The position numbers and the translations under genes were made by a program. 64,000 nt of DNA from Chitinophaga ginsengisegetis (GTDB lineage: Bacteria > Bacteroidota > Bacteroidia > Chitinophagales > Chitinophagaceae): positions 3,406,623-3,470,622 of the forward strand of contig NZ_FUZZ01000001.1 of NCBI RefSeq assembly GCF_900168065.1. Reading direction: 5' to 3'. How positions within the stretch are numbered: position 1 is the stretch's first letter; each line of letters begins with the position of its first letter. Under the pieces are notes generated by a model. It searched no databases and was not told the origin of the DNA. It saw nothing but the letters and a program-made list of their open reading frames with translations. Of the stretch, positions 46,069 to 54,598 are shown piece by piece.

Positions 46069-46279
46069 TGTCAGTTTTTTTATTAAAAATGTGATTTTCT
46101 CCAACTCAAATTAAAAGCGAAAACTATGCCAAACAGCCTGCAAATCAACAAAATCACATTATCGTGGTAGCTATTAAGCCGTAAGCAATAACGGTAAGAT
46201 AATATGTGTTTCATTTTGAATAATTAGAATACGAAATCTATATAGAGATGCCTGTAGCACTTATTTTTCGCGGAAGTTT

Positions 46280-46287
46280 TATTTTTG
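46280..46287 (+). promoter_or_regulatory. Putative promoter -7 box of gpmI
   Basis: TATTTTTG matches TAnnTTTG, giving a leader of about 70 bases before the ATG at 46362. The rest of 46069-46361 shows no gene. Confidence 0.4.
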
Positions 46288-46361
46288 TAAAATATTTAAA
46301 CCCTTTATAAGTACTTTCACCCTCTCGAGTGAATTTATATTAAACTATAACCAGATAGGAT

Positions 46362-47885
46362 ATGGAAAAGAAAAGAGCCATTCTCGTAATTATGGACGGA
46401 TGGGGCGAAGGTAAAGTTCCTACAGCCGATGCCATTGCACATGCAAAAACCCCTTTTGTAAGCAGTTTATACAAGCAATATCCGCATAGCCACCTTATAA
46501 CCTGCGGGGAAGCGGTTGGTCTTCCTGACGGGCAAATGGGCAACTCTGAAGTAGGCCACCTGAACATCGGCGCCGGCAGAATCGTATACCAGGAACTGCA
46601 AAGGATCAATGTAGCCATCCGCGATGGCGAAATGGCCCAGAACCAGATCCTGCTCGACACCCTGGCACATGCTAAAAACAATGATAAAGCCCTTCACCTG
46701 ATTGGCCTCGTAAGCGACGGCGGCGTTCACTCTCATATTGAACACGTAAAAGCACTCGCCACCATCGCCCAGGCACACGGACTTGAAAAAGTATATATCC
46801 ATGCCTTTACCGATGGCCGCGATACCGACCCGAAAAGCGGATTGGGCTTCCTGGAAGATCTTTCCGCCCACCTGGAAAAAACCACCGGCAAAATCGCTTC
46901 GGTTACCGGCCGCTATTATGCAATGGACCGCGATAAGCGCTGGGAAAGGGTAAAGCTGGCCTACGACGCCATGGTAAACGGTATCGGCACACCTACACAG
47001 GACCTCTTCACCGCCGTGAAAGCATCCTATGCTGAAGGCGTTACAGACGAATTCATTAAACCTATCATCGTAACTGATGATCAGCATAAAGCCATTGCTA
47101 CCATCCAGGACGGTGATGCCGTGCTTTGCTTCAATTTCCGGACAGACCGCTGCCGCGAAATTTCACAGGTGCTTACCCAGGAAGCCATCCCGGATTTCGG
47201 TATGAAACCGCTGGATATCTACTACACCACCATGACAGATTACGACCGTACCTATAAAAATGTACATGTCATCTTCGAAAACGATAACCTGAACATGACC
47301 CTGGGTGAAGTACTGGCGAAAGACCATTGCACACAGATCCGTATAGCTGAAACAGAAAAATATCCACACGTATCCTTCTTCTTCTCCGGCGGACGGGAAA
47401 AAGAATTTGAAGGAGAACGCAGGCTGATGGCGGCATCTCCAAAAGTTGCCACCTACGACCTGAAACCCGAAATGAGCGCCAATGAACTGGCAGACCTCAT
47501 CGTTCCGGAACTACAGGCGAAATCCGCTGATTTCGTAGTGCTCAACTTCGCCAATGCCGACATGGTAGGACATACCGGTGTGTTTGAAGCAGTAATCAAA
47601 GCCGTTGAAACTGTAGATCATTGTGTGGAACGCGTGGTAACCGCTGCCCTTGCAAGCGATTATACCGTTTTCCTGACAGCCGATCATGGTAACGCTGACT
47701 TCATGATCAATGCCGACGGTTCTCCCAACACTGCCCACTCACTGAACCTGGTGCCTTTCTTTATTATCAATAAAGATTTCAGAGGCCCGGTAAAAGATGG
47801 TAAACTGGGTGACATTGCACCTACTATCCTGCATTTCATGGGATTGGAGATTCCGAAAGAAATGACCGGTAACCTGCTGGTGTAG
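46362..47885 (+). CDS. gpmI: 2,3-bisphosphoglycerate-independent phosphoglycerate mutase
   Basis: Interconverts 3- and 2-phosphoglycerate in glycolysis, using two Mn ions and a phosphoserine. The 507-residue protein has the alkaline-phosphatase-like metal site (IMDGWGEG, Asp12), the catalytic Ser62 in QMGNSEVGHLNIGAGR, the HAFTDGRDTDP substrate loop, and the C-terminal metal residues (NFANADMVGHTG and LTADHGNAD). The length is normal. It is a single-gene unit that ends at a copy of the family A palindrome. Confidence 0.98.
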   Translation: MEKKRAILVIMDGWGEGKVPTADAIAHAKTPFVSSLYKQYPHSHLITCGEAVGLPDGQMGNSEVGHLNIGAGRIVYQELQRINVAIRDGEMAQNQILLDTLAHAKNNDKALHLIGLVSDGGVHSHIEHVKALATIAQAHGLEKVYIHAFTDGRDTDPKSGLGFLEDLSAHLEKTTGKIASVTGRYYAMDRDKRWERVKLAYDAMVNGIGTPTQDLFTAVKASYAEGVTDEFIKPIIVTDDQHKAIATIQDGDAVLCFNFRTDRCREISQVLTQEAIPDFGMKPLDIYYTTMTDYDRTYKNVHVIFENDNLNMTLGEVLAKDHCTQIRIAETEKYPHVSFFFSGGREKEFEGERRLMAASPKVATYDLKPEMSANELADLIVPELQAKSADFVVLNFANADMVGHTGVFEAVIKAVETVDHCVERVVTAALASDYTVFLTADHGNADFMINADGSPNTAHSLNLVPFFIINKDFRGPVKDGKLGDIAPTILHFMGLEIPKEMTGNLLV

Positions 47886-47898
47886 TCCCAGGAAGAAG

Positions 47899-48036
47899 TC
47901 GCCTTCGGCGATTGTCTTTTTCAGGATTACTTTTGGATTTTATATATGAAGAAGGGAGATATAAGCGGATATTCGCTTTTATCTCCCTTCTTCTTTTCGA
48001 TGTCGCATATGATCAGTCTGATCCCCGGCGATCCTC
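47899..48036. repeat. Palindromic repeat element, family A, partial copy
   Basis: It begins GTCGCCTTCGGCGATTGTC 13 bp after the gpmI stop. It shares AGGATTAC and CTTTTGGATTT with the full copy. Its core stem GAAGAAGGGAGAT...ATCTCCCTTCTTC (47948-47967 with 47974-47993, one mismatch) is followed by TTTTCG and can act as the gpmI terminator. The right outer arm is missing or degraded. Confidence 0.75.
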
Positions 48037-48181
48037 TCCCCATTTTCCCCGGTTTATTTATTCACCCCTGTAACATTTGGTTTATCACCTCCGTTTAACA
48101 AGCGTTACCCACGAAAAATATCAGCTCAACACGCTGATTTACATATTTTTAGTGCTCTCGACAGATTTGCTCATGCATCGA

Positions 48182-48207
48182 TGCGCCGTTTTTACGGCGC
48201 ATTTTTT
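48182..48207 (+). terminator. Strong terminator just before the lipoprotein gene
   Basis: The perfect stem TGCGCCGT/ACGGCGCA has a TTTT loop and a T6 tail. It ends 31 bp before the start codon at 48239. The overlapping palindrome GCATCGATGC could compete with it, as in an attenuator. Confidence 0.85.
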
Positions 48208-48226
48208 ATGACCCGTATTTAAGTAT

Positions 48227-48234
48227 TAATTTTG
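48227..48234 (+). promoter_or_regulatory. TAATTTTG box adjoining the lipoprotein start
   Basis: It matches TAnnTTTG and sits 4 bp before the ATG, the same spacing as at the AraC-type gene (41340-41347). Confidence 0.3.
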
Positions 48235-48238
48235 CAGC

Positions 48239-48823
48239 ATGAAAAAATACAGGCAAGCAACCGCTTTGTTTACCATGATTGGCTTAATGGCCTGTAACCT
48301 GGCAAATAAACCATCAAAAAGCAACACGCCAGATAAGTTCATAAAACTGCCGGAGTACTTCGGCCAGGAGGATGCCCATATACGCACAGGAGGCTTTATA
48401 CTACATAAATCCGTGACACTCAACGGCAAAACAGACACCATCAGCATTCCCGGCAGCGACAGCGCCACAGTACACGACCTGTTAAAGCCCTTCACTGATG
48501 CAGACCTGAATAAGCCCTCCCTCCGGGACGAATATGATACCTCTGGTTTGTATGATCCGTTTTCCGGAAGAAGATCACTGATCTATAAATCCAAAGGAAA
48601 ACAAACCAATCCTTCGGAAATAACCCTCGAACTGGATAAACATGGCAACATACAACAGGTAAACATCCACTCTTATACCAGTAACATGGTGTATGAATTC
48701 CGGCAGGATCTGCACTACCAGCAAAACAGGCAGGTTCGGATGACTACCTATCAGAAAATTGCTTTCCTGTCGCCAAAAGAACTTGAAGTAAATGTAACGA
48801 TCGCACCAAAAACAGGGATGTAA
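48239..48823 (+). CDS. Unknown lipoprotein upstream of uvrC
   Basis: A 194-residue protein that I do not recognise. It starts with a signal peptide and lipobox (LMAC, about Cys19) and continues as a soluble domain of alternating beta-type strands (FILHKSVTLNGKTDTISIPG, EITLELDKHGNIQQVNIHSY, MVYEFRQDLHYQ). It contains no catalytic motif. The gene ends 2 bp before uvrC and is very likely co-transcribed with it, although an envelope protein has no evident tie to DNA repair. Confidence 0.8.
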   Translation: MKKYRQATALFTMIGLMACNLANKPSKSNTPDKFIKLPEYFGQEDAHIRTGGFILHKSVTLNGKTDTISIPGSDSATVHDLLKPFTDADLNKPSLRDEYDTSGLYDPFSGRRSLIYKSKGKQTNPSEITLELDKHGNIQQVNIHSYTSNMVYEFRQDLHYQQNRQVRMTTYQKIAFLSPKELEVNVTIAPKTGM

Positions 48824-48825
48824 AC

Positions 48826-50637
48826 ATGACAGCAGCGGAGTTTCAGCAAATATCACATACCATACCGGGAGATGCCGGTATCTACAAATACTACGATGAA
48901 GCAGGCACCCTCCTGTATGTAGGGAAAGCCAAAAGTTTGCGCAAAAGGGTAAGTTCTTATTTTGTAAAAAATCATGACAACTATAAAACCCGCAAACTGG
49001 TTGAACATATCCATCATATTGAGTTCACCATCGTTGACTCTGAGCAGGATGCTTTCCTGCTGGAAAATTCCCTCATCAAACAATTCAAGCCCAGGTATAA
49101 TATCAATCTGAAAGATGATAAAACCTATCCTTACATTGTTATCAAACATGAGTCTTTTCCACGGGTATTTTTCACCCGCAACATTATAAAAGACGGGTCC
49201 GACTATCTGGGACCATTCACGTCCGTAGGCCGGGTAAGGGAAATACTGGATGTGATCAAATACAATATCCCTCTCCGTACCTGTAACCTGAACCTGTCAG
49301 AAGAAAACATCCGGAAGGGGAAATTCAAAGTATGCCTGGAATATCACCTGGGTAACTGCAAAGGTCCCTGTGAAGGACTGCAAACACAGGAAGACTACCG
49401 CGAAGGACTGCAGCAGGTAAAGAACGTGTTAAAAGGTAATCTTACCCCGGTAGTAAATCTGTTCAAAGAACAAATGCTGGAGCATGTGTCGAAGATGGAA
49501 TTTGAGAAAGCGGAAATCATGCGAAAAAAAATAGAAAGCCTGGAAGATTATTCCGCCAAATCCACCATCGTAAACACCCGCATGGGTAATGTGGATGTGT
49601 TTTCTATTATCAGCGAAGGCAATCATGCCTATGTAAATTATCTGCGCATCCTGAACGGCACCATTGCGGATACTAAAACCGTAACGCTGGAAAAACAACT
49701 GGAAGAAAGCGACGAGGAAGTTCTGGCTTATGCTATTGCCTACCTCCGGGAAGTATTCAAAAGTATCAACCTGGAAATCGTAGTACCGTTCCCGTTAGTA
49801 TACCCGGAAAGCAATGTTACCGTTACTGTTCCTAAAGGGGGCGATAAAAAGAAGCTGCTGGAATTGTCGGAAAAGAATGTGAATTATTTTAAAGAAGAAT
49901 TATACCGTAAGAAAATCCTGCACCTGGAAGGTAAGTCGGATATGGAGCGGAAACAGGTACTATACCAATTGCAGGCCGACCTGGAACTGCCGGTACTACC
50001 GGAACACATCGAATGCTTTGATAACTCCAACTTCCAGGGTAGTTACCCGGTAGCCGCCTGCGTAGTATTTAAAAACGGTGTTGCCTCCAATAAAGATTAC
50101 CGGCACTTCAATATTAAAACGGTGGAAGGGATCAACGACTTTGCTTCCATGAAGGAAGTCGTTTTCAGACGGTATAACCGCCTGCTTGCAGAGCAACAAC
50201 CCCTTCCTCAGCTGGTGATCATCGACGGTGGTAAAGGCCAGCTGGGCTCCGCTATGGAAAGCATCCGGGAACTGAACCTCATAGGCAGCATGACCGTGGT
50301 GGGACTTGCTAAAAATGAGGAAGAAATATTTTTCCCGGGAGATTCAGAAAGTATCAAACTGCCCTATAACAGCGAAAGCCTTAAACTCATCCGCCGGGTG
50401 CGTGATGAGGTACACCGTTTTGGTATTACCTTCCATCGTCAGAAAAGAAGTAAAGGCACCTTTAAAAATGAACTGGAAAGCATTAAAGGCATCGGTGAAA
50501 ATACGGCTACACAGCTATTGAAAACATTCCGCTCTGTAGCCAAAATCAAACTGCTCACACAGGAAGACCTGGTAAAAGAAGTAGGCGCCGCCAAAGCAAA
50601 ACTGATCTGGGATCACTTCCATAAAGAAGAAGCATAA
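48826..50637 (+). CDS. uvrC: Excinuclease ABC subunit C
   Basis: Makes both incisions in UvrABC nucleotide excision repair. The 603-residue protein has the N-terminal GIY-YIG nuclease (GIYKYYDEAGTLLYVGKAKSLRKRVSSYF, residues 19-47), a UVR motif for UvrB contact (NLFKEQMLEHVSKMEFEKAEIMRKKI near 205-230), the RNase H-like nuclease half (ECFDNSNFQG, VIIDGGKGQL) and a C-terminal helix-hairpin-helix pair (LESIKGIGENTATQLLK). It follows the lipoprotein gene by 2 bp and converges with the DinB gene. Confidence 0.98.
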   Translation: MTAAEFQQISHTIPGDAGIYKYYDEAGTLLYVGKAKSLRKRVSSYFVKNHDNYKTRKLVEHIHHIEFTIVDSEQDAFLLENSLIKQFKPRYNINLKDDKTYPYIVIKHESFPRVFFTRNIIKDGSDYLGPFTSVGRVREILDVIKYNIPLRTCNLNLSEENIRKGKFKVCLEYHLGNCKGPCEGLQTQEDYREGLQQVKNVLKGNLTPVVNLFKEQMLEHVSKMEFEKAEIMRKKIESLEDYSAKSTIVNTRMGNVDVFSIISEGNHAYVNYLRILNGTIADTKTVTLEKQLEESDEEVLAYAIAYLREVFKSINLEIVVPFPLVYPESNVTVTVPKGGDKKKLLELSEKNVNYFKEELYRKKILHLEGKSDMERKQVLYQLQADLELPVLPEHIECFDNSNFQGSYPVAACVVFKNGVASNKDYRHFNIKTVEGINDFASMKEVVFRRYNRLLAEQQPLPQLVIIDGGKGQLGSAMESIRELNLIGSMTVVGLAKNEEEIFFPGDSESIKLPYNSESLKLIRRVRDEVHRFGITFHRQKRSKGTFKNELESIKGIGENTATQLLKTFRSVAKIKLLTQEDLVKEVGAAKAKLIWDHFHKEEA

Positions 50638-50646
50638 CATTAATGG

Positions 50647-51240
50647 CTATACGACCTTTTCTGCCTGCTGCATACTGCCAATAGCCCGTTCCGCCTGCAA
50701 TATATGACGACGAATATGTGCGGTTAAAAAACAAAATGTATCGCCGGCAGATAATTTTATAAAACGCGACAGGGAAGTAGGTACTTTCAGCTGTTGGATG
50801 TTTACTTTCTCCGCGCGCAGTAATAAATCTTCCATCCGTTCCTGTTGCTGAATGAACTCCTGCAATACAGCTGCCACGTCCGGCTGAACAGATGGCAGGT
50901 GTCCTTTGGGGGATTTCATGCGGGAACGCAAACTCCCATCTGTTCCAGGTTCCATGAGACGGGTAAACCATGCACCGATCCAACTGCTGCGGAAAAGGGG
51001 AGCAGGCCGGCTGTTACGCTGTTCTCCACGGGTAATAGCCTGGTCCAGGGCCGGCAAATAAAAACGGCCATAAGTATTCAGATGCTCCAGGCATTGTACG
51101 GCACTCCACCGGCCAGGGCCGGGTGTATGTTGTAAAACAGCATCTGGTTGTCCGCCGAAACGGCTTTCTGCCTTGTATTGCAGGGCCACATTTTTTCTCC
51201 GCAATTCCTGCAGCAGTTCATCACTATTTCCACGATTCAT
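50647..51240 (-). CDS. DinB-superfamily protein
   Basis: A 197-residue four-helix-bundle protein of the DinB/YfiT-like group, whose members often are metal-dependent thiol transferases. Histidines that fit the metal site are seen in AVQCLEHLNTY near residue 52 and in the C-terminal FLTAHIRRHILQAERAI (two His four apart). No enzyme partner lies nearby. Its stop is 9 bp from the uvrC stop. Confidence 0.85.
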   Translation of the reverse strand: MNRGNSDELLQELRRKNVALQYKAESRFGGQPDAVLQHTPGPGRWSAVQCLEHLNTYGRFYLPALDQAITRGEQRNSRPAPLFRSSWIGAWFTRLMEPGTDGSLRSRMKSPKGHLPSVQPDVAAVLQEFIQQQERMEDLLLRAEKVNIQQLKVPTSLSRFIKLSAGDTFCFLTAHIRRHILQAERAIGSMQQAEKVV

Positions 51241-51306
51241 GTTGTGTATGATTTAATACAAAACTAGGCGGGTTGGAGGTAAAAAATCTTTGTGCAGATC
51301 AACATT

Positions 51307-51882
51307 TTATAGTTTCACGGTACTTAATAATTTGCTGAAAGTAGCGGGGTCGATCCCGAGGTAGGAGGCGAGATATTTATGTGGGATCAGCTGCAACACA
51401 TGCGGGCTGCGGGTAAGCAGTTTCCTGAATTTCTGTTCTGCAGTGAAAGACAGTAATTCATTATTCCTTTCCAATACGCCGGCCATTGCGGCAACAGTTC
51501 CGAGGCGGACCCATCTTTCTATAATGGGATATTCGAGGGTAAGCCGGTTAAAGTCGGCGTATGACATCCGCAGGAATTCGCTGTATGTGAGGGTTTCCAG
51601 GTACCAGGGCGACGGTTGCTGGAGCTGGAAAGAATCCAGTACACCGGAGAAAGATCCGGTGTAGGTAAATACCAGCGTGGATTCCTTGTCGCCTTCCAGG
51701 GAAAACACACGCTGTACGCCGGCAGTTACGAAGTAGAGATACTTTTCTATCTCGCCGGCGGCGGTCATCACTTCCCTGCGTTTAAATTGTACAGGATGCC
51801 AGCAGGCCGCCAGTGCCTCCCATACTGGATCCGGGAGGGGCATGATCTGGAAAACGGTTTTATGCAGCAGCTGAAGGGACAT
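51307..51882 (-). CDS. Crp/Fnr-family transcriptional regulator
   Basis: A 191-residue protein with an N-terminal cyclic-nucleotide-binding-like domain (FKRREVMTAAGEIEKYLYFVTAGVQRVFSLEGDKESTLVF) and a C-terminal region ending SPHVLQLIPHKYLASYLGIDPATFSKLLSTVKL that resembles the winged helix of small Crp-like proteins in Bacteroidota. It lacks Fnr-type iron-sulfur cysteines. The frame reaches 51915, but that start would lie inside the gldN terminator hairpin, so the ATG at 51882 is preferred. Targets unknown. Confidence 0.88.
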   Translation of the reverse strand: MSLQLLHKTVFQIMPLPDPVWEALAACWHPVQFKRREVMTAAGEIEKYLYFVTAGVQRVFSLEGDKESTLVFTYTGSFSGVLDSFQLQQPSPWYLETLTYSEFLRMSYADFNRLTLEYPIIERWVRLGTVAAMAGVLERNNELLSFTAEQKFRKLLTRSPHVLQLIPHKYLASYLGIDPATFSKLLSTVKL

Positions 51883-51890
51883 ACTGAAAG

Positions 51891-51928
51891 ATAAAAAAAG
51901 AAAGGCAATCAGCATAACTGATTGCCTT
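51891..51928 (-). terminator. Terminator of the gldKLMN cluster
   Basis: The perfect stem AAGGCAATCAG/CTGATTGCCTT has a 5-base loop and a T-rich tail on the minus strand. It lies about 30 bp after the gldN stop. Confidence 0.9.
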
Positions 51929-51957
51929 CCCGGTATTGATCGGTGATCATTATTTGA

Positions 51958-52983
51958 TTAGTACTGCCAGAGGTCCTGCTCTTTATTAAAGATACGGTCG
52001 TGAATGGCCTGTCCTTCCAGGAGGCGCATGGTACCGTCTTTAATGTAGTCTTTGATCTCGCGGTTGTAGGTATTATTTTCCTTTACTATGTAGCTGCCAA
52101 AGAAGCGCATTTCAAAAAGGTCTTCCCAGCTGATAGTGGATGCATCGTTATTCTGGTTGTACACGTCGTGTTTGGCCAGGATAGCGCGGCAGTCCGGATA
52201 ATACACCCAGAATAAAGGAATGGATGCGCGAATGCTGCCATCTTCATTTATACGGGATACCATAGGAGCTATACCCAGTATGCGAACTTTGAGGGCGGAA
52301 GCTTCTTTGTCGAATACCCAGACTTCTTTTATTTTGTACTGTTTAATGGTACGTGCATCAAAGTCGTCGCGGGTAGTCACCATTTTCTCTTCGCCGGTTA
52401 CCGGATCTATACTGCGTACGGTTCTTTCTTCCCCTGCAAGTTTAGTTTGTATTTCGGAGTAGGGCATTACAGTGGTAAAGCGGTCATCGATAGCGTTGAA
52501 AGCTTCGATCTCTTTATTCTTGATAGCGTCGAGCAAAATATTGATGAACAGCTGATTGGTACCAGACTCATCTTCCACATTGTATTGGAAGGGGAGGTTG
52601 ATCTTTTCCCTGATATCGATTACCTGCCATACACGTTTTTCCCAGAACCGGTCATCCTCGCGGATGTAATCGTAGGCAATTGGTGTACGTTCTCTGGCAA
52701 GGTTTCTTTCCACCACACCATCCACTCGCAGTGATTTGCGTGGAGTGTCTACCAGCGGGGCTGATATCCCATCCGTACGCAGAGAAGCAGGAGGAGCAGA
52801 AGAAGGAGGAGGAGGCGTTACAGCATTCCCGGTAGCCGGGTTTACTACGCTATCCTGTGGTGTTGCTGTAGTAGCAGTTCTGCGGCGTGTTGTACCACCG
52901 CGGCGTTGCGCATCAGCAGCTGTTGCCAGCATTACCAGCAAAAGAGTGCACCAACCAATTCTGTTAAATATTACTGCTCGCAT
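51958..52983 (-). CDS. gldN: Gliding motility / type IX secretion protein GldN
   Basis: Periplasmic component of the type IX secretion system (PorN in Porphyromonas), forming part of the trans-envelope complex with GldK, GldL and GldM. The 341-residue protein has a signal peptide (to about residue 25) and a Pro/Thr-rich linker. Its conserved body includes YDYIREDDRFWEKRVWQVIDIREKINLPF, FDARTIKQYKIKEVWVFDK and YPDCRAILAKHDVYN. It is the last gene of gldKLMN, 21 bp after gldM. Confidence 0.95.
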   Translation of the reverse strand: MRAVIFNRIGWCTLLLVMLATAADAQRRGGTTRRRTATTATPQDSVVNPATGNAVTPPPPSSAPPASLRTDGISAPLVDTPRKSLRVDGVVERNLARERTPIAYDYIREDDRFWEKRVWQVIDIREKINLPFQYNVEDESGTNQLFINILLDAIKNKEIEAFNAIDDRFTTVMPYSEIQTKLAGEERTVRSIDPVTGEEKMVTTRDDFDARTIKQYKIKEVWVFDKEASALKVRILGIAPMVSRINEDGSIRASIPLFWVYYPDCRAILAKHDVYNQNNDASTISWEDLFEMRFFGSYIVKENNTYNREIKDYIKDGTMRLLEGQAIHDRIFNKEQDLWQY

Positions 52984-53004
52984 AATTCAGTAATTAATGG
53001 ACCG

Positions 53005-54543
53005 TTAGTTTAATTTAAATATAGTACTCGGCATGGAACGAACCACATTATCCGGGCCTTTCACTTTTACGTTTTCAAAGAAAACCTCATCGCCTGGGCG
53101 CAGTGAACGGATGGACGCAGCTACGTTTCCTGGGAAATAAGCAGAAGTAGCATCGCCTTCCTGGTATTCTTTGCCTTTTGCAGAGATACCTACGCGGTAA
53201 CCGATTACTTCATATTTCACGCCTTCAAATTCAAAATCTTCAAGGTCGGCACGCAAGCCACCCTGTACTTTAAAGTCAGCTGCTTTCATGCTGCCGCCTT
53301 TATTAACTCCCACTTTCAACACCGGATCCGGAACACGTTTTACACGGAATTCTTTCTGGCCGAGTGATTTGGTTTTACCATCGATGTTAGCGACTACGTT
53401 AATCACTGCTTTGCCTGGCTGGCTAACAGTTACGAGGTATTCGCCGGAACCGCGTTTGGTCATATTACCACCTGATATAGAAGCAGACACCTGTTCGGCA
53501 GGTACACCCGCAGCAGAAATCGAGATAGGATTCTGCAGGCCGATATACAGCACGTTCATTTTATCTGCGGAGATGGAGGTAGCAGAAGCACCTACATTAT
53601 AAGTTTCGGTAAAGGAATAGGATTCAGGAGCGCCACCAGTTGGGCTAGGTAAGGTAATAGACCCGGTAAGTGTTTTTTCACCAATGCCGGAAACAGGAAC
53701 AGTATATACTCCTAAACCTTCATGTGCTTCAATGGTAGTACCATTTACAACAATAGTCGGATTAACCGTAGTGCTGTAAGCACCCACTGCGATGTTGGCA
53801 GTTAAGGATTGTCCTTCCATCAGGTTTTTGGAATTCAGGGAGATAAAAGGTCTTACTTTATCGAATTTGAAAGTATTCGCATCAATCTGACGGAACAGGT
53901 CATCGATAATGGCAGACTCAGAGTTTTTGATATCATTCTGGAATTTACCCAGGATGGTTACTGCAGCGATAGTAGGCACCATGTTGAAATGGTAGGTAGT
54001 CCACGATTTAGGACCGCCGCCATGTTCATCATTTGATTTACCTACTTCAATTTTCAGTGGTAAAGTTTTTGCGAATTGATCTTTCTTTTTAGGATCAACG
54101 AAAGTGAGCAATTGGTTACGTAAATCTTTCAGTTTAGCTTCCAGTTCAGGACCTTTCTTCATATTCTCCATTACCCTTGTAGGAGCATCCAGGCCGGCTT
54201 TATCCTTGATTTCGCCATGTTCATCAAAACCGCCACTTTCTGTAATGATGGTTTTCTTTAAAGATTCAACATAGTCGTACATGCTGGCGGATATTTGCTT
54301 CACCTGTTGGGCTTTTGCTCTGAGAGGTGCTGTTTTTTCCGCATTATCCTTCATCTGTGCATCAAATTGTTTGTAGATGAAGTCATTCTTGTCAGCTAAG
54401 GATTTATTTGAAGTATTGATTGAATTATTTACGATACTAAAAGCGTTCAATATTTCAGCAGAGACGTTCAACGCCAGCATGGCCGTCAAGACCAGGTACA
54501 TGATGTTGATCATCTTCTGCCTAGGATCTTTAGGTAGTGCCAT
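53005..54543 (-). CDS. gldM: Gliding motility / type IX secretion motor protein GldM
   Basis: A 512-residue protein with a single N-terminal transmembrane helix (about 11-32) and a long periplasmic shaft of repeated Ig-like domains. With GldL it forms the proton-driven rotary motor of gliding and type IX secretion. The N-terminus PRQKMINIMYLVLTAMLALNVSAEIL is characteristic; Arg8 corresponds to the arginine known to matter in the GldLM motor. The C-terminal domain should contact the GldK/GldN ring. It lies 55 bp after gldL. Confidence 0.97.
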   Translation of the reverse strand: MALPKDPRQKMINIMYLVLTAMLALNVSAEILNAFSIVNNSINTSNKSLADKNDFIYKQFDAQMKDNAEKTAPLRAKAQQVKQISASMYDYVESLKKTIITESGGFDEHGEIKDKAGLDAPTRVMENMKKGPELEAKLKDLRNQLLTFVDPKKKDQFAKTLPLKIEVGKSNDEHGGGPKSWTTYHFNMVPTIAAVTILGKFQNDIKNSESAIIDDLFRQIDANTFKFDKVRPFISLNSKNLMEGQSLTANIAVGAYSTTVNPTIVVNGTTIEAHEGLGVYTVPVSGIGEKTLTGSITLPSPTGGAPESYSFTETYNVGASATSISADKMNVLYIGLQNPISISAAGVPAEQVSASISGGNMTKRGSGEYLVTVSQPGKAVINVVANIDGKTKSLGQKEFRVKRVPDPVLKVGVNKGGSMKAADFKVQGGLRADLEDFEFEGVKYEVIGYRVGISAKGKEYQEGDATSAYFPGNVAASIRSLRPGDEVFFENVKVKGPDNVVRSMPSTIFKLN

Positions 54544-54598
54544 AGTTTGTTTTCAGATTTAATTGATATGTGTTAATTCAGAAACTATTAGCGTTACC

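Larger units (their letters stand above)
48037..48238. promoter_or_regulatory. Leader region upstream of unknown lipoprotein
   Basis: No gene is seen. A weak AGCGT/ACGCT stem, a GCATCGATGC palindrome and a strong terminator hairpin (48182-48207) follow one another. A TAATTTTG box lies at 48227-48234, four bases before the next ATG. Confidence 0.5.
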
